Assembly: GCA_021229015.1 (NCBI GenBank)
Contig: CM037790.1
Location: 53,236,901 to 53,300,900 of the forward strand
Reading direction: 5' to 3'
Source of the DNA: Solen grandis
Lineage: Eukaryota > Mollusca > Bivalvia > Adapedonta > Solenidae
DNA: 64,000 bases
The notes below the pieces were generated by a model that saw only the letters and a list, made by a program, of their open reading frames with translations, was not told where the DNA came from and searched no databases. This document shows positions 23,000-35,939 of this stretch, in pieces; the stretch's first letter is position 1, and each line of letters begins with the position of its first letter. Position numbers and translations under genes: made by a program.

Positions 23000-25500
23000 A
23001 AGTAAAAACTTTTCGAAACATTTTGCGCAGATGTTCCTTAGGAAACTTCCTAGCAAGCTTGCTGTAGATATAACCTCTTTGTCAAATTCTTAAGCAACCG
23101 TTTTTAAACATTATATGCCTGAAGCTTTAGTCTCTCAGCCAAGATTGGTTATGGCTGAAATATTCTTATTAGGTCAGAAGATATGACCCTTTAATTAGCA
23201 AAAATGCCCGTTTTTACTTTGATTACACTCTAGCATCTCCATACTTTATGGCAATGTTTATAGCCATAATATCTAGACTGAGATCAGTTAAGGCTGATAT
23301 CGACCAACTCCCAAAGTCAGGGTTTTAAAATTTAAGAAAAAAACACAAGATTTCACCTTTTACACCTTCTTAGGCAAATAATTAGAAATTTCACAACAAT
23401 GTTTATGGTTAGAATTTCTCAGTCAAGTTTGATGATGATTGATATTGTCTAACTTGTTCAGTAGTCATAAACATTGAATTATAAAGATAAATGCCAGATT
23501 TTTCTTTGGTTACACACTAGCAACTGTAATTTTTGAGGAATCATAATTTCACTCATAAATACTGTTAATTATTGTAAACAATATGACAGTGTGCTTCGAT
23601 ATTGACTTCAACAGGACTGATGAATCTACAGTTGAGGTCCTTGAAATATCAGAAAATCACACAGATTAGGCGTTTTAATAGATCATAACTTCTAAACGGA
23701 TGTAATAAGCATATTATCTTGGTATTGTGAAAGCGTGCATTTAGTGTAAATGCAGTGAAAAGAACCATATATATGTTTACCATACTAAGTCAGTTTTGTC
23801 CATTTTTCGTTTAATTTAACTTTTTTTTTTGTCCGAGGCATAACTGCTAAAATATTTGAGATACAATGATTAAACTTCATACATGGATAAATATCGATAA
23901 CAGGAAGTGAATGTGTAAAAGATTTAATTCCATTTTTCATTCTTTTAGAGTTATTTCCCAAGATTACCTTGTACTAGAAACTTTTTGTCAGCAGCATAGC
24001 TTCTAAAGTATCGTAAACAAAATTGTGAAAATTAACTCATTGAAGAAGTTGGTAAAAGGAAGTGCTGTCAACATGAGCTATAATGCTAATTCTGTATTTG
24101 AGGAAATAATTCCCATTTGTTACTTTACTTAAGCATTTGCTTGACATTTCAATACTATGGAAATTTACATTCTTAACGGATGTATTTCAATTGATTTACA
24201 GACTATTCAATTGAAACATTGAAATAATAGACTGTCAATCGTTGACCTGGTTTACACAAAAAATGAAACAATTGTATTTGATACTGTTTATGAGATGAGT
24301 TTCCCTCATCATGGTTGATAAATAATCCCTAAACCATTACCATGCTTTATTCATTGATTTGACTTGTTTGTATTATAGTATTTTTTGGTTGCCTATCATG
24401 AGGTCTGTGTAAAGTCATGTAAGCACTCATTGATACCAGGGCTAGTACACTTGATATAGAACCAGGTCAGCATAAAGCCATCTTCAGGTTGATCATATTT
24501 CTGTTCTCTGTAGATAATGCTTCCAAACTGGCCAAAATATCATCGTCTCTTTATTGATATAATATGATACTGATGGGTGACTACAGGCAGTTTTAATATC
24601 TGCTGACATTTTACCGCATGAAAGATACGTAATTTGACCAATCCGAAATGAGGTATTTTCGGCTTGTGAACAATAAATCGTACCTGTTTCATCCTATAAT
24701 ATTGTGTCGATATCTTGAAGAAGATGACATATTTTTGTAGAATATATAATTAATAAATAATAATCCATAAGTAGCATATTTTTCTTTATTTATTCATCCG
24801 CCTTTTTCTGTAAAGTTTCTATAAATACAGAAAGGTAAACGAAATAAACATATAGGTTACAACAATAATATAGATTGAAAACATGCGCACTGCATTCTAT
24901 TAATAAAAGACTTATATACATGCACAATATTCAAAGCACTTTCCACAACGTCAGATTACTTAGCGCTCATAGATGGACAAGTAGGTTCTAGAGACATTGT
25001 GAGCTATGACCTGGGTTTATTCTTCGATGGTATTTTAAAAAAAATTCTAGCACAATTGTTAGCAAAGATTGTCAAGCACAACGCCTTGTGTTTGGCCATA
25101 TAATTACCATACAAATATTTCGTCAAAACATAATCTGGTAATTATTGAAAGCCTAAAATCACGGTTTGTCGTACAGATAGCCCCGTGCCAAGCTAGTGTC
25201 ACCAGTTGACTGATAGGTGTGCTAGGCGGGCTAATTAGCGTCTGTGGTATTTGAGATAAACAAACAAATATGCTTGTACTATAGGACGAGGGTCCAAATT
25301 TTCACTTTGAGTAGCAGTAATTTGAAATAAATAAACTTTGAGACACACGAAGTTAATGTATAAAGACGAAGAAGGGAAAAATCTGGACCAATTCAATTTA
25401 TTTGACATAGCCGAAATTTCGATATACGCGAATTGGAGATAACGAGTACCAACTGTATAACTAATTAAATAAACAAGACTGTGAAAACTATTTCTATTGG
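23000..25500. repeat. Noncoding; probable interspersed repeat at ~23,760-24,190
   Basis: Within 23,760-24,190 a block with 'TCCGAGGCATAACTGCTAAAATATTTGAGATA', 'TTAAACTTCATACATGG' and 'TTTTTGTCAGCAGCATAGCTTCTAAAGTA' looks like two diverged units of one repeat. The rest (23,000-23,760 and 24,190-25,500) shows no recognisable gene. Confidence 0.4.
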
Positions 25501-25509
25501 ATTTTCTTT

Positions 25510-25775
25510 GCTTGTTGGGTGTAACGTCCCACCGACAGTATTTCAGTCATTTGGAGACTTTGTCTACTTGAGACAGATATAATGCTGCCACACTGCAGTT
25601 ATCACGCCGACGCCATGCGGCATGATACAACACATAGTCACATTATCCTGATACCGAGCCAACCAGTCCTGGAACTACCTTTATATGCTGAGCGCCAAGC
25701 AAGGGAGCTATACCAGTACAAATCTTTACGACTTTGGTATGTCGCAGCCAGGGATCGAACCCATGACCCCCCGCT
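25510..25775 (-). mobile_element. SINE family A, reverse, nearly full length
   Basis: From GTTGGGTGTAACGTCCCACC through the ACAGTATTTCAGTCATTTGG block to GCAGCCAGGGATCGAACCC. The last is a box B (GGGTTCGATCCC) in reverse. The best tRNA-like head of this family here. Confidence 0.8.
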
Positions 25776-25779
25776 CCCA

Positions 25780-27790
25780 TCTAAGCACATTTCAGCAAAA
25801 TAATCATCTTGACATTAATTCAGAATATCATTTTCATTATACATTTTAATATATAAAGTACAATTATGTACATTTGAATTCAATTATCATCCGAATACAT
25901 GAATTCATCTTATGTATTATGATTATTATCACAATTTCATTTAAATTTATAGTAACGTGTGGTAAGTATATCCAACACGATTACACATTGTTGAAGCACT
26001 GTAATTGTTTTGATTATTTGACAAATGTTAAACAGTATAAAACTACATATATATAATGCTTTTTTTTTTACTCAAAAACCAATGGACACCCCTGAATATG
26101 ATGGGGATTTCTAACGGATGCGAATAATACAACAGCTGGAGATAACTCTCCTTAACCCAGCACCCAGCCGACCATGTCTCCACAAAATAAATTTTCAGTA
26201 GGCGGAATGGAGCATAGTTCGGATGTAGTCTTCCATCCGTTGCCTGTGCCTTCCCAACGTATCCCTATGGTAGGCCTAGCCTATGTGCAATACCTACTCA
26301 TCTAGGCACAGGCGATCCATTTGCTGAAAATACAAATAAAACTTATCTTGATTTCTTTTTATAATATTTGTTTAATGTCAAAAATAAATACTATAGCCAC
26401 TGTTGTTCATATATGGTATAGAATAATACACATTTAAATCTAATCTGAAACTCTGGAAAATCAATTTATTGCATACAAATTAAAAGATTTGGAAGACGGA
26501 ATGTGATAATGTGAATCCATTTCAAATATTTATTGGCTCATTATGTATATTTAGTTTGGGATTGATATGATAATGCTTTTTAATGAGAAAGTGATACGTT
26601 GAGATTTATTAAAATTATATGTTCTTTATTTGTAAACAGTAAAACTACAGAAAGCAGCCATTTTTAATTTGATATTTAGCATTAAAATATTTGATAAAAT
26701 ATGTTGCAACGTCCATGAATACTAGTAAAAGTTAAAAAAATCAATTGCAAACCAACAAATGTTGATTTTTTAAATTTCATTAAAAGTATGAGATGTGAAC
26801 TTCATGTATAATTTAGGAATGATTATACCTTTAGTATTAATATCTTAAATTTCAATTGAAAGTGGTATCAGAAAATTTAGTGTTTTTTATGCATTGATAT
26901 ATTGATTTTCACTGATGGTCATGAATACTCTCTACGAATTTAGCATGATAATGAATTTATGAATGTTTAAATGAGCAATGTACATGCTTTAAATTCCATA
27001 TCGGCAATTTATTTTGTTACACTAATATATGTTTTTATTTACATATTGTGAATTAAAAAGTTTTAACCTATATTTGCTTTCTATTTAACCTATAAATAAG
27101 ACTTCTTACATCCCCTCTGATTTACACAGTGTTGTGAGTGCACCCACATTGTCTTTCAAGCTCTGTTGGCATATCCACAAAAACAAATAAAAGAGCACTG
27201 TTTCTCTCTTCACAAGCTGGAGCACAGTTACACATAGGCACTCAGTATCCATCTCTTGGAAAGAGAAATGCCGCAATGCAGATTTATAGCATTCCCTGGC
27301 AACACTACCTCGCAGGTCAAATAGCTCGTTACAATAAAGCTATAAAATCCGTGTTTTCTAATGAACATCCACATTAAATAATCAAGCCTACTCTCTACGA
27401 TTTATGATAAAGTCAAAATTGTCGCCATGATAAAGGTATCTAAAAAGTGAAAGGATAGATTTTCAAGGGATTAATATTCTGCGATTCTAGTGTATAACAA
27501 GAAACTGTCATTATATACTAAGCTATAGAAAACATTCCTTTATTTTAAGGTGTTTACCAAATTTGAATAAATGGTAACAGTTCTTTCTTAAGTTTCTCTA
27601 ACTTTTTGATTTCATGATAATACTCCTGGAAATATTTTAATAGTCTATGTAATTTGTAAACTTGTGTAAAATGTTATGCTTCACATTTGCATGTTATGTA
27701 AGGAAGTCAACTACATGTATGAGATAAACATACCTCGACATTCGTTGCCCTTTCCACGAATAGGGTCTCCATTCTTGCTTTGTCAGATTT
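25780..27790. other. Noncoding, nothing recognised
   Basis: AT-rich. 26,090-26,330 is GC-richer, with GCCTGTGCC (26,239-26,247) inverted near 26,307 (GGCACAGGC), possibly a decayed repeat. 27,119-27,380 is open and follows a fair acceptor (TTTACACAG), but no domain or partner exon was found. Confidence 0.4.
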
Positions 27791-27814
27791 GGACAATCGA
27801 TGAGCGGCTTGTTA

Positions 27815-28010
27815 CACCGTATATAGCTTAAGCCGTATATAGCTTAAATAAGAGCTGTATACATCGATTGGCAACGTATATATAGCTCAAGGTTAGCTAT
27901 ATTCGTTGGTTGTAAATATATACATCTTACGTAAGCTGTATACGTTGGATATATGCATACACTTTTGAAATAGGTCCCTCATCTTAACGTATATAGCTCA
28001 CATGGTGGGT
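27815..28010. repeat. Degenerate CGTATATAGCTTA repeats
   Basis: The motif CCGTATATAGCTTAA occurs twice in a row (27,816-27,846). Diverged and inverted versions (CGTATATATAGCTCA, TTAGCTATATTCG, CGTATATAGCTCA) continue to about 28,000. Confidence 0.5.
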
Positions 28011-28087
28011 GACCAGTATTACATATAATTGTGCTTATACTTGTAGGATCGACATTAGCACCATCATTATCCTCGACGTAGCAGTAG

Positions 28088-28376
28088 TTTGCTTGGATTA
28101 AACGTCCAACAACATTATTTCAGTCATTTGGGAAGATTTGTCTACATGATACTAATACAGTGGTGACGCACTGCGGTATCACGTCGTAGACAAGTGACAT
28201 GATAGTAGTAGAAGTAGAACTAGTACAGTAAATGTAGCAGTGCCAGTCGTAGTACAGTAGTCGTAGTATAAGTAGTAAATGATAATAATAATCGGACTGG
28301 GAGGTCGTAGGTTCGGTCCCCTACCGCGACACACCAAACGCGTTAAAATGTGTACTAGCTCCCTGCTTGGTGCTCA

Positions 28377-28380
<4 letters not shown>
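28088..28380. mobile_element. Two SINE family A fragments in opposite orientation
   Basis: 28,088-28,206 is a truncated reverse tail (GGATTAAACGTCCAACAACA, TCAGTCATTTGG). 28,287-28,380 is a forward head with GGTCGTAGGTTCGGTCCCC, a clear box B, then CCGCGACACACCAAA and GGTGCTCAGTATAT. Confidence 0.65.

Positions 28381-28409
<29 letters not shown>
28379..28409. repeat. (TA)n microsatellite
   Basis: About 15 TA units directly joined to the end of the SINE fragment. Confidence 0.9.
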
Positions 28410-30120
28410 ACCAAATATTTTGGTTTAATATTTGCGCCACTAAACTAGGTTTTGTGCCAACACCCATATTATTTAGTATATATATGTAGTTTTATGTTAG
28501 CTACATAATACACTGCGGGTTTTGCGACTTATAGGGAAGAGTCCACTACCAAGGTAACTATATTTTAGAAAGACTCACAACTGTTTACTTTTTCAACAGG
28601 TATTTTTTTATGTTTGAATTTTTCAACTGGATGGTTTGTATGTCAAATAGTCTTTAAATTGTTATTTGCCAGTTGATAATCATGCAGAAAGATTTTGCAC
28701 CCTGAAACCCCCATTTTATGACGGAATATCCTAAAATGATTTATGCAAACCAATGAAAGGGGTGCTTTTCCGAACTCTTCGTATGTTAACGAGGATTATA
28801 ATAGTTTAATTAATAGGTCAAAATCCATTTTACACAGCTTACGCCGAAAAATATCACAAAGCGACAGGATATTCAAAAGACTAAGATAACGTGCGTTTAT
28901 ATGCAAGCAGGGAACCAACTCGCAACCGTTCGACCTTAAGCGGTAATTGAATACATGGTTACATGCACGGGGACCGTTGATAACAAAAAAAGATGATTAT
29001 ACGGTAAAAGATAGTTTTGATACATGAATAAATAATTATTTAATTGAAACTGAATAAAAAACAGTTCATACTTATCCGCTTTTAGTAAGATTCCACAAAA
29101 ATGAATTATATATATATATATATATGGAAAAAAGAAGAGGAAAACGTAGTTCTAATAATAAGCCTAATACTGATCGTTATCCTTTGGAGAAATATGTAAA
29201 ATAGCTATCTGGTTATTTTGTGGAATAAGTGTCAACTGATGATTTTTATCACTTGATGAACTGTTCCAAAATATTTTCAGGAGTTGATCGTGTATATGTC
29301 ATGTAAATGAAAAGATATCAAACACTACTATTTGAATTTCAAAATAAAATATTCGATCAAATAAAACCAAATTAAACTAAGACTAAAGATTGCTCCATAC
29401 TCCCGTAAATATGCGGTTTTTAAAATAATGCTAACAAGCCGTTTGAAATGAAAAAGCATTTACGACATCCTTCGAATACTACTAGTACTTCTGCTGCTTC
29501 TAATCAAAGACCTAATAAACAAAGAATGGCAACTAGTCTAAATCTCACAAAAGCACGCAGCATATTGTCCATTTCTCACAATGTCAAGTTTTCAAATATC
29601 TCCTATCCTATCGAACAAATATGAAAGTAAATTATAACCTACAATGAAATATTATATTACCATCCAAATAATATCTTATCAAACTAAATCAGGTAATAAA
29701 ATTATATGTAAAATAAAAAAAAATGTACATGCATTACAATAACTTTTTAAATTTGTTTTTCTGTTACACTGGTTGAATTTATATCATAATTTTAAGGATT
29801 TTTACTATAAATCAAACTGAAAATAATTCCTTGAAATAGAGGAATGTTTATTTATATGTGGTTACATTTTCCATGATTTTTTCCATATTTTTTTTGAAAG
29901 TTAAATGATATGTTGTGCGCCTAAACAACAGTTTCCATTGGCTTGTACATGAATTTCCGGTCTCTTTTAATAGGTCTTTGTTCTAATACAGACACTACCA
30001 ATTTGTTTAAATGGCAACCATTAAGACTGTATTTTATATACAATGTGTGTCACTGTCTCTAGTCAAACTGCCACCACACTGCTACCGCAACAACTATCAC
30101 TTATGCTACTGCTACTATCA
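28410..30120. other. Noncoding, probable intron of the secreted-protein gene
   Basis: AT-rich. It lies 3' of the first exon at 30.2 kb on the minus strand. 29,151-29,179 shares about 24 identical bases (TTCTAATAATAAGCCTAATA and on) with 37,491-37,519. No matching terminal exon was found. Confidence 0.4.
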
Positions 30121-30173
30121 CTACTTTTACTGCCACAACAGCAACAACAACTACTACTAATCAGAGTACATAC

Positions 30174-30297
30174 CTGTTTTCCAAGCCTGTAATACATTTG
30201 CTCCATTTCCTGCTGTTGCACGGAAAACAAGTTCCATTTCAAAAGCCTGGTACCCCGCTACCAAGGCAAAAATCACGAGTGCTGCCAGCCCTTCCAT
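30174..30297 (-). CDS. First exon of a small secreted protein (signal peptide)
   Basis: Starts with ATG at 30297 and reads MEGLAALVIFALVAGYQAFE, a typical signal peptide (short n-region, hydrophobic core, small residues near 14-18). It continues VFRATAGNGANVLQAWKT to a GTATGT donor in phase 1. A TATA box lies ~55 bp upstream. The mature start resembles the V-F-R-A-T-x-G-N-G family of bivalve secreted proteins (from memory, function unknown). The phase matches the exon at 36.9-37.36 kb, yet that exon lies upstream on this strand, so the two cannot be consecutive exons of one colinear transcript. Confidence 0.7.
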
Positions 30298-30348
30298 TTT
30301 CGTCTGTATTGTCTGTTTCTGTTTGGGAATAACCGATCATCTCCCTCT

Positions 30349-30357
30349 CTTATATAC
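30349..30357 (-). promoter_or_regulatory. TATA box of the secreted-protein gene
   Basis: TATATAAGAG on the minus strand lies 52-59 bp upstream of the ATG at 30297, which would put transcription start about 20-30 bp before the ATG. A CRE-like TGACGTCA at 30,628-30,635 is about 330 bp upstream. Confidence 0.6.
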
Positions 30358-30794
30358 AAAACAGATGCATAAAAATGAAATGAGTCTGCCATCTATTTCT
30401 AACCAATCAGTGAACCTGAAATTTCAAATTCCTGGTCGATTTAATTTGTAAAGAGTTCGAGATTTTGCGAGGCTTGTCTACTTAATTGTAATTTAACTGT
30501 TAAGAGTTTACGGCGAACTGCGCATGTCATTATTTCAAATTGTGATCCGCCCATTCACGTGATAATCATATATGGCAGTGTTTGCTACACCGATCCCCAC
30601 ACACGAGGCTTGCTCATTGGCACATGTTGACGTCATGTTGCTTAAATAATCATATTTATAGATACATATTAACATAAGAATGAGGAGTTTCGGAAATATT
30701 TTTGCAAAGGTATAATTACCAGCTCAATCCAAACTGACTCCTAAAGAGAGAATAAGATGCTGAAATTTAATACTAAAATACAAGGATATTTTGT

Positions 30795-30965
30795 TTGTTT
30801 ATTAGGTTTCGCGTCCCATTGACAGTATTTAAGTCATTTTGGAGACTAAATCTACTGAGACAGATGTAGTGCTGCCACACTGCACAGTATCACGCCATAG
30901 ACAGTTGGCATGATACCACACCCAGTCACATTATCCTGACACCGGGTCATTAGTCCTGGAGCTAC
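30795..30965 (-). mobile_element. SINE family A, 5'-truncated, reverse
   Basis: TTAGGTTTCGCGTCCCATTG, CAGTATTTAAGTCATTTTGGAGAC, ACCACACCCAGTCACATTATC and CACCGGGTCATTAGTCCTGGAGCTA; it stops before the tRNA-like head. Confidence 0.75.
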
Positions 30966-31437
30966 GCTCGTTCTGGCTTCTTAACTGTTAAATTCTCTCT
31001 TAATAAACACTAACTATAACTTAGACCGGCATGAGGCCCATTTATTTTGAAATGAGACGTAAACCTTATCAACACGCTCCTGTATATTTTTACAGAACAG
31101 AACAGAACATATGTTTATTTTAAGACTTAAGCATATAAGCTCATCGTCACATAAACAAAATATATACAATGCATGCAAACATGATGATGGTAATCAGATA
31201 AATAAGATATGTTTTAAAATCAAATTACTTTTTTGTGTAAGTGAGAGTGACATACACAAGGGTTTAAGATATGTAAGGATATATATTAAATATAGAATAT
31301 TATGTAGACGTATAATAAATAAGCAATGAATTCAAGTATAAATTGCAAACTTTACATATTTAATACATGGGAACAAAGACGTACTAATCATAACAATATT
31401 TTACGTATTCATAGAACTTCTATATTTGAATGCATGT

Positions 31438-31899
31438 TTACAATAAAAGGCTAACTTTTTTTAATAATAAGGTGTTGTTCGTGTTAAGTAGTTCAATGAA
31501 TTTATACATGTTGGGTCTATTGGAAAAATACTTTGGAATATATCTTAATCTTAAATCAGCATAAAACGGACTAATTAAAACGAAATGGAACTCATCTTCA
31601 ATATCTTTTTTGTTACAGTATAAACATTTCCTATCAGCCCTTGGAACATTTAAGTGTCTACCCTTTTCAATTGCTAGATTGTGTGATGAATGTCTAAGTT
31701 TTGCGATAATATTTCTTAGTTTAATATTTTCTAACAGTAACAAATAGGATGACCGTTCTATAGTTGTTTTTAATTCTTTAAATAAACACAACGATGTACA
31801 ACTTCTTACACCAATTTCCCACTGACTGTAATAAATATCTTTTAATTTAGTCGTTAGTATTCGAACGAACATATTAAGGTTGACAGATTCTGGATACAT
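31438..31899 (-). pseudogene. LINE C-terminal domain with zinc-knuckle-like motif
   Basis: 153 residues containing CLYCNKKDIEDEFHFVLISP: C-x2-C-x9-H, with the last cysteine (present in the 48.4-kb copy) changed to serine. A single in-frame TGA separates it from the preceding RT thumb segment. Confidence 0.75.
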
Positions 31900-32481
31900 T
31901 CATACATCGTTAAAACCCGCGTCTTGTAAAATATGACTAATTATTGATGACCAATTACTAATATTACCGTTTGACTCTATTTCTCGTCTATGGAGATGTA
32001 CAGTGGTATTTAATAAAGCATTCTCACTTTTGGTACCAAATAATTTCAACCAATATTTAACTATTCTTACGTAACGCGATATATAAATAGGAAATCTCCC
32101 CAACTCTGCATAGAGGGAAAACGTATTCGTTGATTTTTTCACATTTAATACCCATTTGCAGAACTTCTTATGAACTATCTCGAGACAATCTGCTTTTAAA
32201 TAGCCCCAAATTTCGCATCCATAGTTAAGGATTGATAAAACATAGGAATCAAATAAATTGAATACAATATTAACTGGTATTTCACGACCTCTAATAACAC
32301 TAAACAACGAATTCATTGCTCTCAGGGCTTTATCCCTGAGTGTCCTAGTTGCTGGTGCGAAAGACCCCCCACTAGATAGTACTAGTCCTAAGTAATTAAA
32401 TTGTGTAACAACTTCTATCTCTGTGCCATTATATGTCCATCTTTGATTTTGGTTTAAGCGGCCACCTGTTCTAAATGCCAA
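31900..32481 (-). pseudogene. LINE reverse transcriptase thumb and connection
   Basis: 193 residues with FNYLGLVLSSGGSFAPATRT (the F-x-Y-L-G motif that follows the RT palm), then SILNYGCEIWGY and CKWVLNVKKSTN, typical of bivalve and cnidarian non-LTR elements. Confidence 0.8.
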
Positions 32482-33306
32482 GACTTTTGTTTTTCCTGTA
32501 TTTACATGTAATCTCCATTTTGAGCAGTAATCTTTTAATCCGTTCAGTAAAACCTGTAATCCATCTGCGGTCTCTTAGCACAATATCGCGTCATCAGCAA
32601 ATAACAAAATGTATATGGATAATTCATCTAATGTTACGCCAGCATCTTGATTGTTACGTAAAATTTCTTCTTTTTCATTCAGGTACAATGAGAAAAATAT
32701 CGGCGAGGTTATCTCCCCTTAAAACAATCCAACATCACTTTTAAAGAACTCCGACAGTGTATTTACATGTTTCACGGCAAATTTACTTCTTTATACATCG
32801 CCCTAATAACTGACAATAGCTTGCCATCGATACCGTAATGTATTAATTAAACCACAGAGAATTACGGCAATATGTCTACCTTACATAGGCAACACAGGTA
32901 AATAGTTTGTTTTTGTTCTAATTTCGTTCTAAAGCGAATTTAAAAAAAATGTAAACCTTTGTAATTACTTGGTTGTTTTTTGCCCATTTCTTAAGCCTTT
33001 CATTTACAATAACAGCGAAAAGCTTACAAAAGCAGTTTGTTATTGTTATGCCGCGATAGTTGTTAGGATCGGACGCGTCCCCTTTTTTGTATAACGGTAA
33101 AATAATACCGGTCGACCAACTCTTTGGAAATGTCTCATTGTTTAAAATGTAGTTAAATAAGGTTTCGAGTGATGTGGCGAGTATATCAAGACATTCTTTA
33201 AAGTATTCATAAATGATGCAATCTGTAGAACACGTCTTAATATTTCCTAGTCGTTTGGTAGCTGAAATTATTTCATCTATTGTTAATGGTATGTCTAATT
33301 AAAAGG

Positions 33307-33993
33307 TTAAAATTTTTTAAAAATTATATGTGTAGCTAGACTTTCAAAATGCTCGTAAAAGGTTTCGTTTGATACATTATCGCTTGACGGATTAACTTTA
33401 GCGCGCTTAAACTGTTTCCAGAAATCACGTGGTTTATTTTTCCTCATTTCGTTCATTTTCTTACCCAATTCTCTGTTATATTTTGTTTTTTGTTCTCTAC
33501 AATAATATTTATAATCTTTCCTTGCATCAAATAACGCCTTTCTATTTTCGTCACTTTTAAAACTATTATACCGATTAACCGCCGTTTTAACCGTATTGTG
33601 TTTTTCTCTGCATTTTTTATCGTACCAGTCTTGTATATTTTTGTCCTTATTTTCAAAAAAATGTTTTTTATTTTTTGTTTTTACCTCAAAATACATGTTG
33701 CCTTTTGACTTAAGATAATCCGTAAAAGTTTGTACAAGTTCGTCCTGATTTTTATTTTCGTTTATAGCCTGCAATAAGTTACTCTGTAATTCATATATCG
33801 TCGACTGTAAATCATTTCTAAAATTATCTCTAAATCTGTTGTTCCATTTGTATGTGATATTAGTATCACTATCTACATTTTCAGGTATTTCATGTGTTTT
33901 TACACTGAAAGAAATAGGTACATGATCCGAAAATTCATTAAATTCGTGAATCGTAAAACTTGTCACTGAGTCAAAATTACTACGCCTTGTCAT
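33307..33993 (-). pseudogene. LINE endonuclease end and linker
   Basis: Starts just after an in-frame stop that replaces a residue of the V-V-D-Y motif. Contains HEFNEFSDHVPISF, where S-D-H is the catalytic histidine motif of APE-type endonucleases, then a Lys-rich linker and PRDFWKQFKRAK before the RT. Confidence 0.8.
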
Positions 33994-34575
33994 TAGTTAA
34001 TCAACAACACTGCCCGCTATAGGTCATGCATGTGACTTTTCCTAACTCGCGATCATCAAATAACCGTCCGTTAACAATTTGCATACCCGTGGATTTACAT
34101 AAATCAAGCAAACATTCACCAAATTTATTTGACTTATTGTCCTATTTTTACATTTGTTCAATGGGAAACAAAGACTAATTTTGATGCAAAGCATCAAAGA
34201 CGCCGCACATGTTTTTGAAGCACGGCTTAAATAAAGCAAAGCCATTTCAGAATATTTTAATAAAACATGTGCATGCATCATTTTCAAACAGCAAGTCTAA
34301 TATTTCCACTAGGCATTGATACATGTCATTTTCAAAAATATCCCCAGCTTTAGGCCTTTTGTTTCAGAGATTTCTAAAATGTGTCAAATTTCTTTTGAAT
34401 AATGACAGAAGACTTGCGTATTTTGAATCTTTTTTTTAAATCATTTAATACAAGTAACTGATCCATGAAGTGTTGTGTTTTTTTTTCAAACATATAACAT
34501 GGTTTTATTTTACAATAATAACGGTGGTTGCTCCATTTTTTCATTATGCGGCTCCACTGGCAAAAAAAATCAATA

Positions 34576-34578
<3 letters not shown>

Positions 34579-34646
<68 letters not shown>
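34579..34646. repeat. (TA)n microsatellite, ~68 bp
   Basis: Uninterrupted TA run next to the 5' side of the minus-strand LINE. Open reading frames across it are artefacts. Confidence 0.95.
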
Positions 34647-34647
<1 letters not shown>

Positions 34648-34699
34648 CATACTGACGCCGTGTTTCTACGCGGTGTCAATAAACATACGCTTGAAAGTT

Positions 34700-35330
34700 C
34701 CCCCCATTCACTGATTGGTCAATTTTAATCAGCGAATTATACCGAGAGTTGCAGAACCTCTTGTGAAATGGTGTGAAATGGTATATTTCACTTGATCATG
34801 CTTTTTAAGAATACTGGAATCAGTCTGTACATCTGACCGTCCATCCAATGACAATTTCTTCAACAATTTTGCACTCAATCTGCTGAACGTTCCATCATGG
34901 AAACTAGTACGATTGCAGTTGTACTTATAAAAAAAATTTGGTTTTTTTTAAATCATGTACCGTATTGCTGTATTGTACCCCAATCACTCACAGAATAATA
35001 ACCTACATGTGCTTTGACCATTTAAACGTGGCTGACGTCCCTTTGAATGTTCCTCCTATCCCTATACTAAATTTTGTTTGTACTACTTCTTCGACAGATT
35101 AAAAGCCCTCCTACCCTGGGAATGTGTGCATTTTTATTTTTCATAATGATAAATTAAATATTATAGGAATTGTACCTCTTTGACTTTTCTTCCCGTGAAC
35201 AAATATCGTGTCTCACCACTCCTTCATTGTTGCTTGGATTTACCCCTAAAAAATCACAGATGGTCAACCTACATGTGATGATGTACAATGGACCGAATTT
35301 GAATTGTCTTCCCATATAAAGGGAATTGTT
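34700..35330. other. Noncoding, nothing recognised
   Basis: No ORF or repeat that could be supported. Confidence 0.4.
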
Positions 35331-35340
35331 CAAACATCTA

Positions 35341-35420
35341 CGGGGGGGGGGGGGGCTCCGTGGCAGAGAGAGTAAAGTCGCTGACTTTACACTCACTCAG
35401 GGGGTATTTCAGGTACTTCT
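35341..35420 (+). mobile_element. SINE family B head next to a poly-G tract
   Basis: A run of ~14 G, then CTCCGTGGCAGAGAGAGTAAAGTCGCTGACTTTACACTCACTCAG, the tRNA-like box-A head of the family seen at 61.3 kb. Truncated after ~75 bp. Confidence 0.65.
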
Positions 35421-35693
35421 GTTCTAGTAACCGTTGGTAGGAAAGGAACTAAAGTGCGACTTGTAGCTCTACATTTTTTATCCTATTTGATGTAACAACA
35501 TTTTTTTGTTCAATAAAAACTACAGTTGAACCCGTGTAAGCAGTCTAAGTAGGAAAACATGTTAGCTATTTCTGATTATGAGTATTTCTTTTTCATCAAT
35601 CTCAAATCTAGTTAGCACATTTTTAAACAGCAGACGTCATTTTGGCAATGTGCCGTTTATTTTTGAAAGTTTTAGGATGTAGATATTTTTACA

Positions 35694-35770
35694 AGGATAA
35701 TGTGACTGTGTCTGATAGCATTCGTGATATCGTATTGTGGCAGCTCTTTACCCGATTCAATAAATACTGC
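35694..35770 (+). mobile_element. SINE family A internal fragment
   Basis: GGATAATGTGACTGTGTCTG, GTGATATCGTATTGTGGCAG; no ends. Confidence 0.5.
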
Positions 35771-35890
35771 CTGGCTGACGTGGTGGAAGGCTGCCTTACA
35801 TGAAAATTCCGAGAGACACTGTTGGAACTCAAATCCACTGTAAAGAGGGGTTGATTTTGACAGTTTGCAAAGCTTTGAAACTATTAATTC

Positions 35891-35910
35891 AAGGGGGGGG
35901 GGGGGGGGGG
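35891..35910. repeat. Poly-G tract
   Basis: About 18 consecutive G. Similar G/C runs lie at 35,342-35,355, 54,628-54,640 and 55,179-55,191. Confidence 0.9.
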
Positions 35911-35939
35911 TTGAAGTAAAATATTTGCTCTCATTCAAC

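Larger units (their letters stand above)
31091..34290 (-). mobile_element. Non-LTR retrotransposon (LINE), 5'-truncated, inactive
   Basis: The minus strand carries, in order, an endonuclease C-terminal part (from ~34,140: CKSTGMQIVNGRLF; then HEFNEFSDHVPISF), a linker with KPRDFWKQFKRAK, a reverse transcriptase with LLFADDAIL near 32,590, and a Cys-rich C-terminal region. The 3' end is (ACAGA)n in reverse, i.e. a TTCTG-type tail at 31,091. Frameshifts and stops break the RT between 32,481 and 33,307. Related to the LINE at 48.4 kb but clearly diverged. Confidence 0.85.

Noticed and set aside
25582..25803. 73-residue ORF
   Set aside because: Entirely within a reverse SINE copy.
27138..27377. 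79-residue open stretch after a fair splice acceptor
   Set aside because: Begins at GTG, no domain, no matching donor or partner exon found; kept only as a remark.
34470..34728. ORFs rich in Ile-Tyr repeats on both strands
   Set aside because: They only translate the (TA)n microsatellite.
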